From: Streptomyces parvulus
GTDB taxonomy: Bacteria > Actinomycetota > Actinomycetes > Streptomycetales > Streptomycetaceae
NCBI RefSeq assembly: GCF_014648855.1
Contig: NZ_BMRX01000006.1
Span: 186,001 to 250,000 of the forward strand
Direction of reading: 5' to 3'
Length of the DNA: 64,000 bases
The notes beneath the pieces are model-generated. The model was given only the letters and a program-made list of their open reading frames with translations. It did not search any database and was not told the DNA's origin. Each line of letters starts with the position of its first letter. The first letter of the stretch is position 1. The position numbers and the translations under genes are program-made. Positions 1 to 8,842 of this stretch are shown in pieces.

Positions 1-98
1 GCACGCTGCCGGACCCGGTGCGGGAACTGGCGGCGGAGCCGGCCGCCTGGGAGAACCCGCGGGCGACGCGCCCGGGGGGTGGGAACCGGCCGGTGTGA
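1..98 (+). CDS. C-terminal fragment of an unidentified protein
   Basis: An open frame runs in from the window edge (first full codon at 3) and stops at TGA 96-98. The 31 readable residues are rich in Pro, Ala and Gly and almost every codon ends in G or C, as expected of real Streptomyces coding sequence. No domain is visible in so short a tail, so I give no function. It would be the gene upstream of, and codirectional with, the DUF4360 gene. Confidence 0.45.
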   Translation, partial: TLPDPVRELAAEPAAWENPRATRPGGGNRPV

Positions 99-238
99 AT
101 GGCCGGGGACGTGTCTGTGCGCGTGCGCCGGGGGCTCCCTACGATGCGGACATCGCGTGAATGTCATGTGCAGAACATGTGTAGATGGCGAACGCGTGCC
201 ACCGCATCCACCCCCCACCGTCCCGGAAAGGGAGACCC

Positions 239-892
239 ATGGCCACGGGCCTGCTCCTGAGCGGCACCCTCGCCGCGCTCCTCACCTCCGTACTGCCCGC
301 GCAGCACCAGCCCTCCGGCGGGTTCGAGGACCCGCCGCCGGACAAGATCGTCATCAAGGTCGCCACGGTGAACGGCTCCGGCTGCCCGCAGGGCACGGCG
401 GCCGTCGCGGTCTCCGAGGACAACACGGCGTTCACCGTCACCTACAGCGACTACCTCGCCCAGGCGGGCGGCGGCTCCGCGCCCACCGACTTCCGCAAGA
501 ACTGCCAGCTCAACCTGCTGGTCCACGTCCCGGGCGGCTTCACGTACGCGGTCGCGAGCGCGGACTACCGCGGCTTCGCCGCCCTCCAGCCCGGCGCCAA
601 GGGCACCCAGCGGGCCTCCTACTACTTCCAGGGCTCCCCGAACACCGAGTTCCGCACCCACCCCTTCAGCGGTCCGCTCAACGACAACTGGCAGGCCACC
701 GACACCACCGACTGGGCCCAGCTGGTCTGGGCGCCCTGCGGCGTCCAGCGCAACTTCAACATCAACACCGAGCTGCGGGTGAGCGCCGGGACCTCCGACC
801 CGGGCAAGGTGAGCTTCATGACGATGGACTCGACCGACGGCGACATCAGCACCGTCTACCACCTGGCGTGGAAGGAGTGCCCGGAGTCCTGA
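239..892 (+). CDS. Secreted DUF4360 domain protein
   Basis: Predicted 217-residue exported protein. The start is ATG 239, 5 bases after an AAAGGGA ribosome site at 227-233; an in-frame ATG at 185 lacks one. The first 20 residues form a hydrophobic signal-like segment ending near Leu-Pro-Ala-Gln. The mature part opens with a DKIVIKVATVNGSGCP-like strand, has four Cys (two likely disulphides) and ends in a Trp-Lys-Glu-Cys-Pro motif, all typical of DUF4360 proteins, which are secreted and functionally uncharacterised. The length matches the family. It stands alone, tail to tail with the histidine phosphatase gene (27-bp gap). Confidence 0.85.
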   Translation: MATGLLLSGTLAALLTSVLPAQHQPSGGFEDPPPDKIVIKVATVNGSGCPQGTAAVAVSEDNTAFTVTYSDYLAQAGGGSAPTDFRKNCQLNLLVHVPGGFTYAVASADYRGFAALQPGAKGTQRASYYFQGSPNTEFRTHPFSGPLNDNWQATDTTDWAQLVWAPCGVQRNFNINTELRVSAGTSDPGKVSFMTMDSTDGDISTVYHLAWKECPES

Positions 893-919
893 CCGGCGGC
901 CGGCCCGCGGCCCCGGCGG

Positions 920-1588
920 TCAGCCGGCGGCGTCCCCGACGCTCTCCCCGGCGGGACCGCCCTCGCGCGGGCCGCCTTCCTCGGGGCCGACGGGCCGGCC
1001 CTCCCAGTGCAGGACGCGCCACCCGGAGTCCGGGGCGCCGGACAGGAGCACGACACCGGTGTTGCCCAGGCCGTGGGCGGCGGCGAAGGCGGTGTCCACG
1101 TTCTCCGCCCGGGCCGCCGTCCAGGTACGGATCACCGCGCCGTGACTGACCATGGCCACGGTCTCCGCCCCGGTGGCCGCGGCCTCCGCCACCACGGAGT
1201 CGAACCGCGCCAGAGCCTCCACGCCGTTCTCGCCGCCCGGCACCCGGCGGCCGGTGTCCCCGTCGGACCACGCGAGCGCCGTCGTCAGGTACGTCTCCAC
1301 GGCCTCACGGTCGCCGCGCATCTCCAGGTCCCCGGCGGACAGCTCCCGCAGGCCGTCCCTCACCACGATCTCCAGCCCCGTCCGGGCCGCCAGCGGCGCC
1401 GCGGTGAGCCGGGTGCGCAGCAGTGTCGACGCGTACAGGGCCTCGATCCGCTCGTCCGCCAGCGCCTCCGGGAGCGCCGCCGCCTGCTCCTCGCCCAGCG
1501 GGGTCAGCGCGGGACCGGGTGCGGCCGTGTCCAGCAGGTGCTTGAGGTTGGACGGGGTCTGGCCGTGCCGGATGAGCAGCAGACGCAT
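920..1588 (-). CDS. Histidine phosphatase family protein
   Basis: A 222-residue cytoplasmic protein of the histidine phosphatase (phosphoglycerate mutase-like) superfamily, which removes phosphate via a phospho-His intermediate. The catalytic motif Leu-Ile-Arg-His-Gly lies at residues 5-9 (His8), followed by the usual TPSN/LTPLGEEQA segment; the second catalytic His is in MVSHGAVIRTW near residue 155. The C-terminal 25 residues are Gly/Glu/Pro-rich and probably disordered. The ATG at 1588 is the natural start, since residues 1-9 form the first beta strand and motif. It lies 56 bp downstream of the PstS-like gene on the same strand, so the two may be cotranscribed. The substrate cannot be deduced. 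Confidence 0.88.
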   Translation of the reverse strand: MRLLLIRHGQTPSNLKHLLDTAAPGPALTPLGEEQAAALPEALADERIEALYASTLLRTRLTAAPLAARTGLEIVVRDGLRELSAGDLEMRGDREAVETYLTTALAWSDGDTGRRVPGGENGVEALARFDSVVAEAAATGAETVAMVSHGAVIRTWTAARAENVDTAFAAAHGLGNTGVVLLSGAPDSGWRVLHWEGRPVGPEEGGPREGGPAGESVGDAAG

Positions 1589-1644
1589 GGACGGATCAGT
1601 CTCCTTCGGGCCGGGACGGGGACCTCCACTGTGCCATCCCCGCC

Positions 1645-3201
1645 TCACGCGCCGTCCGGGCGGCAGAGCAGCGGCTTGTCCAGCTCGGAGCAGGGGCGGT
1701 GGCCCTTGGACCGGATCACGTCCTTGCCGACCTCGTCGGCGAGGTAGCGCAGGAAGCCCGCGGCGATCGAGTCGGCCGGCGGCTCGCCGTAGGTGTAGGC
1801 GATCTCCGTCTGCCAGTACGGGTACGCCCCCTCGTCGGCGCCCTCCAGGGTGGCCGGGTAGCCGTCGATGCGGACCTGCCGGACCCCGGTGTGGGCCGAG
1901 GCGGCCCTGACCTCGCTGTGGCCGAGGGCGCCCGGCGTCGACGCCACCGTGTCGAGCAGCGTCGCGGTGCCGCCCACCTCGCAGCGGCCGGGCCGGTCCG
2001 GGGCCAGCCCCGCGCAGTCGGCGGTGGTGACCGCCGGGAGGGCGCGGCCGGCCAGGACCTGCCGCTCCAGGGTGGTCCGGGTGCCCGAGCCGGGGTTGCG
2101 GCTGACCAGGCGGACGGGGACGTCGTTGCCCTTGACCTGGCTCCAGTTGGTGACCCGGCCGGCGTAGATGTCCCGGACCTGCCTCAGGGACAGGTCCCGC
2201 ACGCCGGCGTCCTCGTGCACGACCAGTGTGAACAGGGACAGCGCGACGGGTCTGGGCAGCAGCTGCGGCCGGCCGTCGGACTTCGGGCCGTCGCTGAACG
2301 ACAGCCGGTTCCCGAGGCCCCGGCCGCCCGTGAGGTGCGCGTCGGCGCCGGTGGCGGCCAGGGTGTCGAGACCGTCGACGCTGCCCTTGAAGGAGTTGGC
2401 GGTCAGCGGGATACGGGCGTCCGGGCAGGTCCGCTCGTACTGCCGCGCGGCCTCCCGCAGCACCGGCGCGAAGGCCGTGGAGCCGGACAGGTGCAGGGTG
2501 CCGGCGGCGCAGTCCAGCGGCGCGGCGGTGTCGTCGCCGCCCGCGAAGGTGAGCGCGGACTGGGTGGCGCTGACGACGATGAGCGCGGCGAGCAGCCACC
2601 GGACCTGCCGGGAGGCGAAGGGGTAGTACGCGGTCTTCTTGATGTTCCCGCCGCGCACGCCGCCGACGACGCCCGCGGTGACCTCCGGCTCGGGGAACTC
2701 GGGTTCGGTGAAGCCCTCCTCGCGCTCCAGGACCGCGAGGACCTTGTAGTGCGCCCGGCGGTTCAGTATCACCTTGGGCAGCTTGACGACCCGGCCCGTG
2801 GTCTCGAACCCCTCGGCGCCCGGCACGAAGAAGGTGGGCGGCACCTGGGGGCTGCGCTCCGTCACCGTCATGCCGACCACCCGGCGGCCGGGGAAGGCGA
2901 TGGTGATGCCCACGGGGTCGTTGGCGGGGGCGACGTAGTCACCGGCCACGAGCGGGCTCCAGCCGGCGTTCTCGATCCGCAGCAGGACCACCGAGGGGTC
3001 GCGCAGGTTCGTCCCGTCCCACTGCATCCGCTGGAGCACCGTCGTCTCGGGACCCGAGGCGGCCGAGTCCCGGATGGTGGTGTCCAACTGGACGCGGTAG
3101 CCCAGCCGTTTGCGCCCCGCGAGCACGAACTCCCACAGCGCGGCGACGACGGGCACCGTCAGACCCAGGACGGCGGCCACGGACTCCCACGACACGTTCA
3201 C
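1645..3201 (-). CDS. Membrane-tethered PstS-like substrate-binding protein
   Basis: A 518-residue protein with two membrane segments. TM1 is near residues 8-28 and is followed by Arg-Lys-Arg (positive-inside). A soluble domain of about 170 residues follows. TM2 (about 201-220) is also preceded by Lys/Arg. Residues 230-518 form a periplasmic-binding domain of the phosphate-binding PstS type: LHLSGSTAFAPVL, then NWSQVKGNDVPVRLVSRNPGSGTR, which in PstS contacts the oxyanion. Charges place the middle domain in the cytoplasm and the binding domain outside, an architecture closer to a receptor than to a transport lipoprotein. No pstCAB genes are nearby. The GTG start at 3201 has a GAGGGGGAG ribosome site. 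The ligand is inferred only. Confidence 0.75.
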   Translation of the reverse strand: MNVSWESVAAVLGLTVPVVAALWEFVLAGRKRLGYRVQLDTTIRDSAASGPETTVLQRMQWDGTNLRDPSVVLLRIENAGWSPLVAGDYVAPANDPVGITIAFPGRRVVGMTVTERSPQVPPTFFVPGAEGFETTGRVVKLPKVILNRRAHYKVLAVLEREEGFTEPEFPEPEVTAGVVGGVRGGNIKKTAYYPFASRQVRWLLAALIVVSATQSALTFAGGDDTAAPLDCAAGTLHLSGSTAFAPVLREAARQYERTCPDARIPLTANSFKGSVDGLDTLAATGADAHLTGGRGLGNRLSFSDGPKSDGRPQLLPRPVALSLFTLVVHEDAGVRDLSLRQVRDIYAGRVTNWSQVKGNDVPVRLVSRNPGSGTRTTLERQVLAGRALPAVTTADCAGLAPDRPGRCEVGGTATLLDTVASTPGALGHSEVRAASAHTGVRQVRIDGYPATLEGADEGAYPYWQTEIAYTYGEPPADSIAAGFLRYLADEVGKDVIRSKGHRPCSELDKPLLCRPDGA

Positions 3202-3346
3202 GTCCGGCTCCCCCTCGGGACGGTGACACGGGAGGCCATGGTGGCGGGGGAGGGGCGGACGGGCCCGCGGGTTCGCCGAGTCCGCCGTTCGAATTCACGC
3301 GGCGGTCATCTGCGACACCCGGCGTTCTCCGTACGGCGCTCGCGCA

Positions 3347-4555
3347 CTACGCGTCGTCGTGACCGCGCAGATGCAGCGAGCGCAGGGCCACCTCGATGGC
3401 GAAGCGGTGGTCGGGGTCGGCGAGCCGGTCGCCCAGGTAGGCGTCGAGGGTCCGCAGGCGGTAGCGGACGGTCTGCGCGTGCACGCCCAGCACCTCGCCG
3501 ACCTGCTCGGCCGGCGCCCGGGTGGAGACGTGGACGCGGAGGGTCTCGACGAGCCGGTCCCGCCGTCTGGCCGGCAGTTCGTCGAGCGGGGCCAGTTCGC
3601 GCGCCGCGATGTGGTCGACCAGGGCCGCGTCGGACAGCAGCCACAGGGTCGTCAGATGGTCCTCGCAGCGGACCAGCGGCTCGTCGGGAATGACATCGTC
3701 GTCGACGAGCTGCAGCACACGGCGGGCCCAGCGCACGGAGTCGGCGGCCTGCGCGATCGGCACGGTCAGGCCCAGCGCGGCGCGGGTCCCTGCCAGGGCG
3801 GTGCGGAGCATGTCGAGGCGGGCGGGGGTGGGGTCCCCCGGGACGAGCAGGTGCGGCTGCGGGATGTCCAGGTCGGTGAGGACGTCCCGGTCGAGCGCCG
3901 TCTGGAGGTGCTCGGGCGCCGGATGGTGCAGGGCGACGAGGAAGCACGAGCGGGGCAGCTCCCAGGCGGCGGCCTTGCACAGTTCGGAGATGGTCGTACG
4001 GGGCAGCGGCGAGGCGGTCAGCAGGAAGTGGAGTAATTGTCTTCGTAACGCGGACTCCTCGGAGGCCGCCCGCTCCCGCACCTCGGCGTAGCCCTCGCGG
4101 GTGATCGCCTCCAGCTCCTCCACGTAGGCGAAGAGGGCGTCGGCGAAGGCGAGGATCAGCGCGGGGGAGAGGCTGTACTGGCGTCCCAGGGTCTTCGCCC
4201 GGCGCAGGGCGATGCGGGCGCCGAGCCGGTAGGCGCCCTGGAGGACCTCCAGGTCGCGGCCCTCGTAGGCCTCCACCCGGCCGAACCGGCGCAGCAGTTC
4301 GTCCCGTAGCTCCGAGCTGCTGCCCGGGTTGTCGACCCGGTCCACGAAGGCGGTCAGGGCCTGCTCGACCCCCTGGCGGATCGCGTCCCCGTCCGGGCCG
4401 TTGAGCAGCCTGCCGTAGACCGGGTAGCTGCGGGTGACCTCGATGCGGATCTCGTTCAGCAGCCCGGGGAGCAGGGGGCGCATGAAGGCCGCGAACTTCT
4501 TGGGGAGGGGGTCGAGCGGTTCACCGAGCACCGAAGGACGCGCGATGGAGGGCAT
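3347..4555 (-). CDS. PucR/CdaR-type helix-turn-helix transcriptional regulator
   Basis: A regulator of about 402 residues. The C-terminal 60 residues carry the PucR-family HTH (VLGVHAQTVRYRLRTLDAYLG followed by an EVALRSLHL helix), the same arrangement as in FasR elsewhere in this window. The N-terminal part is helical and resembles the RsbR-N-like or GGDEF-derived sensory region common in these proteins. ATG 4555 is preferred because AAGGGA lies 8 bases upstream; an in-frame ATG at 4579 has only a weak site. It is transcribed away from the secreted-protein genes, with 183 bp between start and neighbour. Targets are unknown; control of the adjacent trio or of itself is only a guess. Confidence 0.82.
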   Translation of the reverse strand: MPSIARPSVLGEPLDPLPKKFAAFMRPLLPGLLNEIRIEVTRSYPVYGRLLNGPDGDAIRQGVEQALTAFVDRVDNPGSSSELRDELLRRFGRVEAYEGRDLEVLQGAYRLGARIALRRAKTLGRQYSLSPALILAFADALFAYVEELEAITREGYAEVRERAASEESALRRQLLHFLLTASPLPRTTISELCKAAAWELPRSCFLVALHHPAPEHLQTALDRDVLTDLDIPQPHLLVPGDPTPARLDMLRTALAGTRAALGLTVPIAQAADSVRWARRVLQLVDDDVIPDEPLVRCEDHLTTLWLLSDAALVDHIAARELAPLDELPARRRDRLVETLRVHVSTRAPAEQVGEVLGVHAQTVRYRLRTLDAYLGDRLADPDHRFAIEVALRSLHLRGHDDA

Positions 4556-4738
4556 GAGGATTCCCTTGCTCTGCGACATGTCCGGTGGGGCGGCCGGCCG
4601 GGTCCCGCGTCGCGTGGGGCGGAACCTGGCCGGTCCACCAGGCGTTCACCGGCTTGGCTAGCCGACGGTAAATCAACTTCGGTGTGATGTACATCTCTTG
4701 GGGAGTAATCGTGCCATTGTTGTGTGGGCCCCCGGCCG

Positions 4739-5680
4739 TTACTTGACGGCGGAGTGCCAGTTCCGCGCCACGATCCGGCCGGCGTCGGGGACGACGGTGC
4801 CGGGCGCGTTGAGACCGGTGAGGTGGGTCTGCGTGTTGGCGAGGGTCAGGCTGTTGTTGCCGGCCGCGGAGGGCAGTCCGGTCTTGGCGTTGACCGCGGC
4901 GTTGATGAGGCCCACGTTCAGGCCGCAGCCGGTGGCGCCGGGCACCGCGAAGGTGCTGTCGTTCTGGGTGGCGCCGGTGAGGTTGATCCGGCTCATCTCG
5001 CCGGCCTCGTCCGGGGTGCCGTCACCCCGGAAGAAGGACATCCCGAACTCCGGGAAGGTGCGGTTCTCCGGCCGCAGGACGATCGGCTTGGCGGCGGAAC
5101 CGATGTAGCACTTGTCGCCCAGCAGCGGGTTCTCCAGGTGGATGCGGACCGGCAGGGCGACGATCGGCATGTCGGTGAGGACGCCCGCGGTCTGGTCGAA
5201 GGCGTAGGGCGCGCCGACGGACTCCATGGTCGCGGTGATCTTGTTGAGGCTGGAGTTCTCCAGGGACTGGCAGATGCCCGTGATCACGAATATGTCGCTC
5301 GGGCACATCAGGCCGAGCAGCCCGCCGGGCACGGAGGCCGGTTCGGCGACCAGCGCGCCGGAGGACGGGGCGACGACCGCGCTGGTGCCGTCCGCGTTCT
5401 GCACGACGCCGATCTGCAGGTTGGTCCGGCCGGTGACCACGGTGGTGTTGCCCAGCTTGATGGAGCCGCTCGCGGAGGTGGACACCACGCACTGCGGGGT
5501 CTTCTCCACGCCGTCGGCGGCCAGCATCGCCGGGGCGTCGACGGGACAGCGGGTGAAGGGGGCCCACTCGCCGTTCAGCGAGGGGTCGGCGGCGGTCGCC
5601 GTGCCCAGCGAGGCGAAGGCGCCGAGGGCGGTCAGCGCGGACACGGTGGCGAGGCGGGTGCGGGCGGAGCTCGGACGCAT
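4739..5680 (-). CDS. Secreted protein of unknown function (first of an exported trio)
   Basis: A 313-residue protein with an N-terminal signal peptide: Arg-rich start, hydrophobic core SALTALGAFASLGTATA, probable cleavage after Ala-Thr-Ala-Ala near residue 31. The mature region is rich in Thr, Asn, Gly and small hydrophobics, with several Cys (RCPVD, PQCVV, LMCPSD, GICQS, KCYIG, TGCGLN) that could form disulphides, suggesting a beta-rich extracellular domain. I recognise no enzyme motif. ATG 5680 follows a GGAAGG site. It is 61 bp from the stop of the DUF6801 gene on the same strand, so the genes at 8190, 7403 and 5680 look like a series of exported proteins read away from the mce operon. Confidence 0.8.
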   Translation of the reverse strand: MRPSSARTRLATVSALTALGAFASLGTATAADPSLNGEWAPFTRCPVDAPAMLAADGVEKTPQCVVSTSASGSIKLGNTTVVTGRTNLQIGVVQNADGTSAVVAPSSGALVAEPASVPGGLLGLMCPSDIFVITGICQSLENSSLNKITATMESVGAPYAFDQTAGVLTDMPIVALPVRIHLENPLLGDKCYIGSAAKPIVLRPENRTFPEFGMSFFRGDGTPDEAGEMSRINLTGATQNDSTFAVPGATGCGLNVGLINAAVNAKTGLPSAAGNNSLTLANTQTHLTGLNAPGTVVPDAGRIVARNWHSAVK

Positions 5681-5741
5681 GGTGGTGGCCTTCCGTGAGG
5701 TGGGAGGGGTGCGAGGGCTCGGCGCGGGGGCGCGCGGGGGG

Positions 5742-7403
5742 TCAGCGCTCGGCGACGGGGATCTCGTAGGGCTGGAGGTCCTCGGTGCACTGGCCCGGGG
5801 TCTCGGGGGTGGGGAACACCGGGGCGGCGATCGCGCACGTCTGGCCCTGGACCTGCTTGATGTGGTTGCCGGGGCCGGAGACGGAGGCGGTCAGCAGCCG
5901 GTCGAGGTCCTCGCCGTCCGCCGTGCCGCAGCCCGTGAAGGCGGGGATGCTCGTCTCGCCGGACAGCGTGCCGCCGCTGAGCAGCAGGTAGCCGGTGGCC
6001 TCCTGGCCGATGAGCTGCTCGCCCCGGCCGTAGAGCACCAGATGGTCGCCGGGGTGATGGGCCGGATCCGGGTCCACGGAGGTGAGGGACGTCTCGGTCC
6101 GGCAGTCGGGGCCGACGTCCAGGGGCGTCCCGTTGACCTCCAGCTCGGTCACGTGCGCGACCAGCGGTGCCCGGACGTAGGTGTCGGTGACCGTGGTGAA
6201 GTCGGACAGGCGCAGCTTGATCCGCGAGTCGATCCGGATGGGCCCGGTCTGCTCCAGCACCATCGTGGCCTTCACCGGCGCGAAGTCGAAGGACAGGAAG
6301 GTGCTCGGGAACGGCGGTGTCTGCTTGCGCCCCTGATAGTGGAAGTTCGCCCACGACACGGTGTCGAAGATGATGTGCTCCGGGTCGGGCGGGCCGTCCA
6401 CCGGGAGCCCCTGCTCGATCAGCAGGCAGGACGGCGGGAGGTAGGCGGCGCCGTCCATCTTGTTCACGTTGGCGTAGCCGGTGACGTAGGCGTTGAGCGA
6501 CACGTCGGTGGGCGGGGTCTGCTCGTCGTAGCGGCACGGCGGTACGTCGTCGCGGTCCGGGGCGGCGCCGGGCGCGGTCTCCAGCACCTCGGGCGACCCG
6601 TCCGACCGCCCGTCCTCCCGGTCGCCCCGCGCCTCGGGGTCCGGAGCCCCGGACTCGCCGGACTCGCCGGACTCCCCGGTCCCCCGGGACGGGGACGGCG
6701 ATCCGCTCGGGCCCGGCGAACCGCCCTCGCCGACCGGCACGGTGGCCAGCAGCCCCTGCCCGGGGGCGTCCTCGGCGAGCGTGCAGTCGACGGTGAGCGA
6801 ACCGGAGCCGGGGCCCGCGGCGTCGGCGTGGGCGGCGGTTGCGGTGGCCGCCGGGTCCGCGGCGGGCGGGTTGGCCGCGTCGAGGGCCAGGTCGATGGAG
6901 AGGGCGCCCGCGGTGAAGGTCAGGTCGCCGTCGCCCCGGCCGACCACCGAGGGGACGTCGCCCTTCGAGACCAGCGTCAGCGGTCCCGACTCGGGCAGCG
7001 CCACCGGCTCCGCGCCGCCCCGCCAGGTGGCCTTCGCGCCGGCCGTGCCCTGGGCGACGGCCACCTCCAGCCGGGTCGCCGCCCGCACCTCGCCCGCGCC
7101 GCGCGCGGCGAGGTCCGCGACGGCCTCCGCCGGCAATTGCACGGAGGTGGTGACGCCGGACGGCGCGAACGCCTCGCCCGCCGCGGCGCGTTCCGGGAAC
7201 TCGGCCGTGATCCGCGCCGTCGCGGCCAGGGGCCCCGACGGGAGGGTGCAGACGTAGGGGAGTTCGACGTCGGTCTCCCGGGTGCCCGGGGCCGAGGAGG
7301 CCGTGGTCGGGATCAGGGCGGCGAGCACGACGAACGCGGCGATCGACGTGGTCCGGGCGCGAACCCTGGGCGGCCGGTGTGCCACGGCTCGTTGGGCTTT
7401 CAA
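5742..7403 (-). CDS. Secreted DUF6801 domain protein
   Basis: A 553-residue exported protein. After an Arg-rich N terminus and hydrophobic stretch (about residues 20-37, ending Ala-Ser-Ser-Ala) comes a beta-rich segment starting VELPYVCTLPSGPLAATARI, the signature I associate with DUF6801. A Pro/Ser/Gly/Asp-rich linker lies around residues 210-280. A second globular part (280-550) has multiple Cys and a PSTFLSFDF-like segment. The start is TTG 7403, chosen because GGAGT lies 5 bases upstream; a GTG at 7385 is the alternative. Its family is known mainly from actinomycete secreted proteins and has no assigned activity. It sits between two other exported proteins on the same strand. Confidence 0.78.
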   Translation of the reverse strand: MKAQRAVAHRPPRVRARTTSIAAFVVLAALIPTTASSAPGTRETDVELPYVCTLPSGPLAATARITAEFPERAAAGEAFAPSGVTTSVQLPAEAVADLAARGAGEVRAATRLEVAVAQGTAGAKATWRGGAEPVALPESGPLTLVSKGDVPSVVGRGDGDLTFTAGALSIDLALDAANPPAADPAATATAAHADAAGPGSGSLTVDCTLAEDAPGQGLLATVPVGEGGSPGPSGSPSPSRGTGESGESGESGAPDPEARGDREDGRSDGSPEVLETAPGAAPDRDDVPPCRYDEQTPPTDVSLNAYVTGYANVNKMDGAAYLPPSCLLIEQGLPVDGPPDPEHIIFDTVSWANFHYQGRKQTPPFPSTFLSFDFAPVKATMVLEQTGPIRIDSRIKLRLSDFTTVTDTYVRAPLVAHVTELEVNGTPLDVGPDCRTETSLTSVDPDPAHHPGDHLVLYGRGEQLIGQEATGYLLLSGGTLSGETSIPAFTGCGTADGEDLDRLLTASVSGPGNHIKQVQGQTCAIAAPVFPTPETPGQCTEDLQPYEIPVAER

Positions 7404-7548
7404 GGCGACTCCGCTCGGAAGGCTCGGGCAGCGTGGGCGGTCGGGCGGTACCGGGCGGCTCGGACCCGGAGGCCGGTGCCGGGGTGCGGCACCCGGCTCG
7501 CGAACGCCCGGCCGGGGTGCCGGCCGGGCGCACGTGAGCGGCCGTGGC

Positions 7549-8283
<735 letters not shown>

Positions 8284-8444
8284 TTAAAAGTCGGACCAGC
8301 TGTTTCCGGGGTGAGTGGTCCGTGCTTCCCGTTGCTCACGTGGCGCCAAGTCGGCGCCGAGTGAACGGCGTCGGTGCTGTTCACAGCGAGGGCGCCCGTA
8401 ACGGGTCCGTACACTCACCGGCCGACAAGTTCCGGAGCGGTTTT

Positions 8445-8460
8445 TGTTCCCTGGATGACA
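8445..8460. promoter_or_regulatory. Imperfect TGTT-N8-GACA dyad (candidate operator)
   Basis: TGTT (8445-8448), 8 bases, GACA (8457-8460), continuing into GGTTCGGG. It differs by one base from the two perfect TGTC-N8-GACA dyads nearer the mce promoter. A further GACAAGTTCCGG half-site starts at 8424, 33 bases upstream of this GACA. Position and sequence are read directly; function is inferred. Confidence 0.35.
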
Positions 8461-8683
8461 GGTTCGGGATGGCCGAAGTCGGCATCACGGAAAACTCCGA
8501 TTCCGGTGTTGCCCGCCGAGGTTACTCGGCCGTAACGTGCCGGTGCGGTGCTCGGTTCCAGGTCGGTGGCCCCCGTCGGCCGGAGCCACGACGGACACTT
8601 TTCGGCCCTCCCTCCATCGGGCCCGGGTGTCCGCCGGCAGGGTCCCGCGGGGCCACACCCCCCGGAACCGCGCGACCCTGCCC

Positions 8684-8733
8684 TGTCTCCCCGGAGACAA
8701 GTCCGGGGCCACCGTGTTGTCTGCGCGGTGACA
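8684..8733. promoter_or_regulatory. Paired TGTC-N8-GACA inverted repeats upstream of mce
   Basis: Two dyads share spacing and arms: TGTC-TCCCCGGA-GACA at 8684-8699 (arms extend to 7 bases, TGTCTCC/GGAGACA) and TGTC-TGCGCGGT-GACA at 8718-8733 (with TTGTC/GACAA). They are 34 bases apart, about three helical turns, so a dimeric regulator could bind both on one DNA face. They lie roughly 40-90 bases upstream of the proposed -35, which suits an activator or a cooperative repressor. I cannot name the regulator. Confidence 0.5.
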
Positions 8734-8770
8734 AGTTCGCCGGGGCCGCCGGAGATCCGGTGCCGACCCG

Positions 8771-8800
8771 TTGTCAGTGCGCTCGGCGCCGAATTAACGT
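8771..8800 (+). promoter_or_regulatory. Candidate promoter of the mce operon
   Basis: TTGTCA (8771-8776) and TAACGT (8795-8800) are separated by 18 bases and match the vegetative -35/-10 consensus well. The start point would fall near 8807, leaving a leader of about 35 bases to the ATG at 8843, which has a full-length GGAGGTGAT ribosome site. No other comparable match lies between 8600 and 8843. Confidence 0.5.
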
Positions 8801-8842
8801 GCGCCCGCGGCGCGTATCCGATTGACGTCCGCTGGAGGTGAT

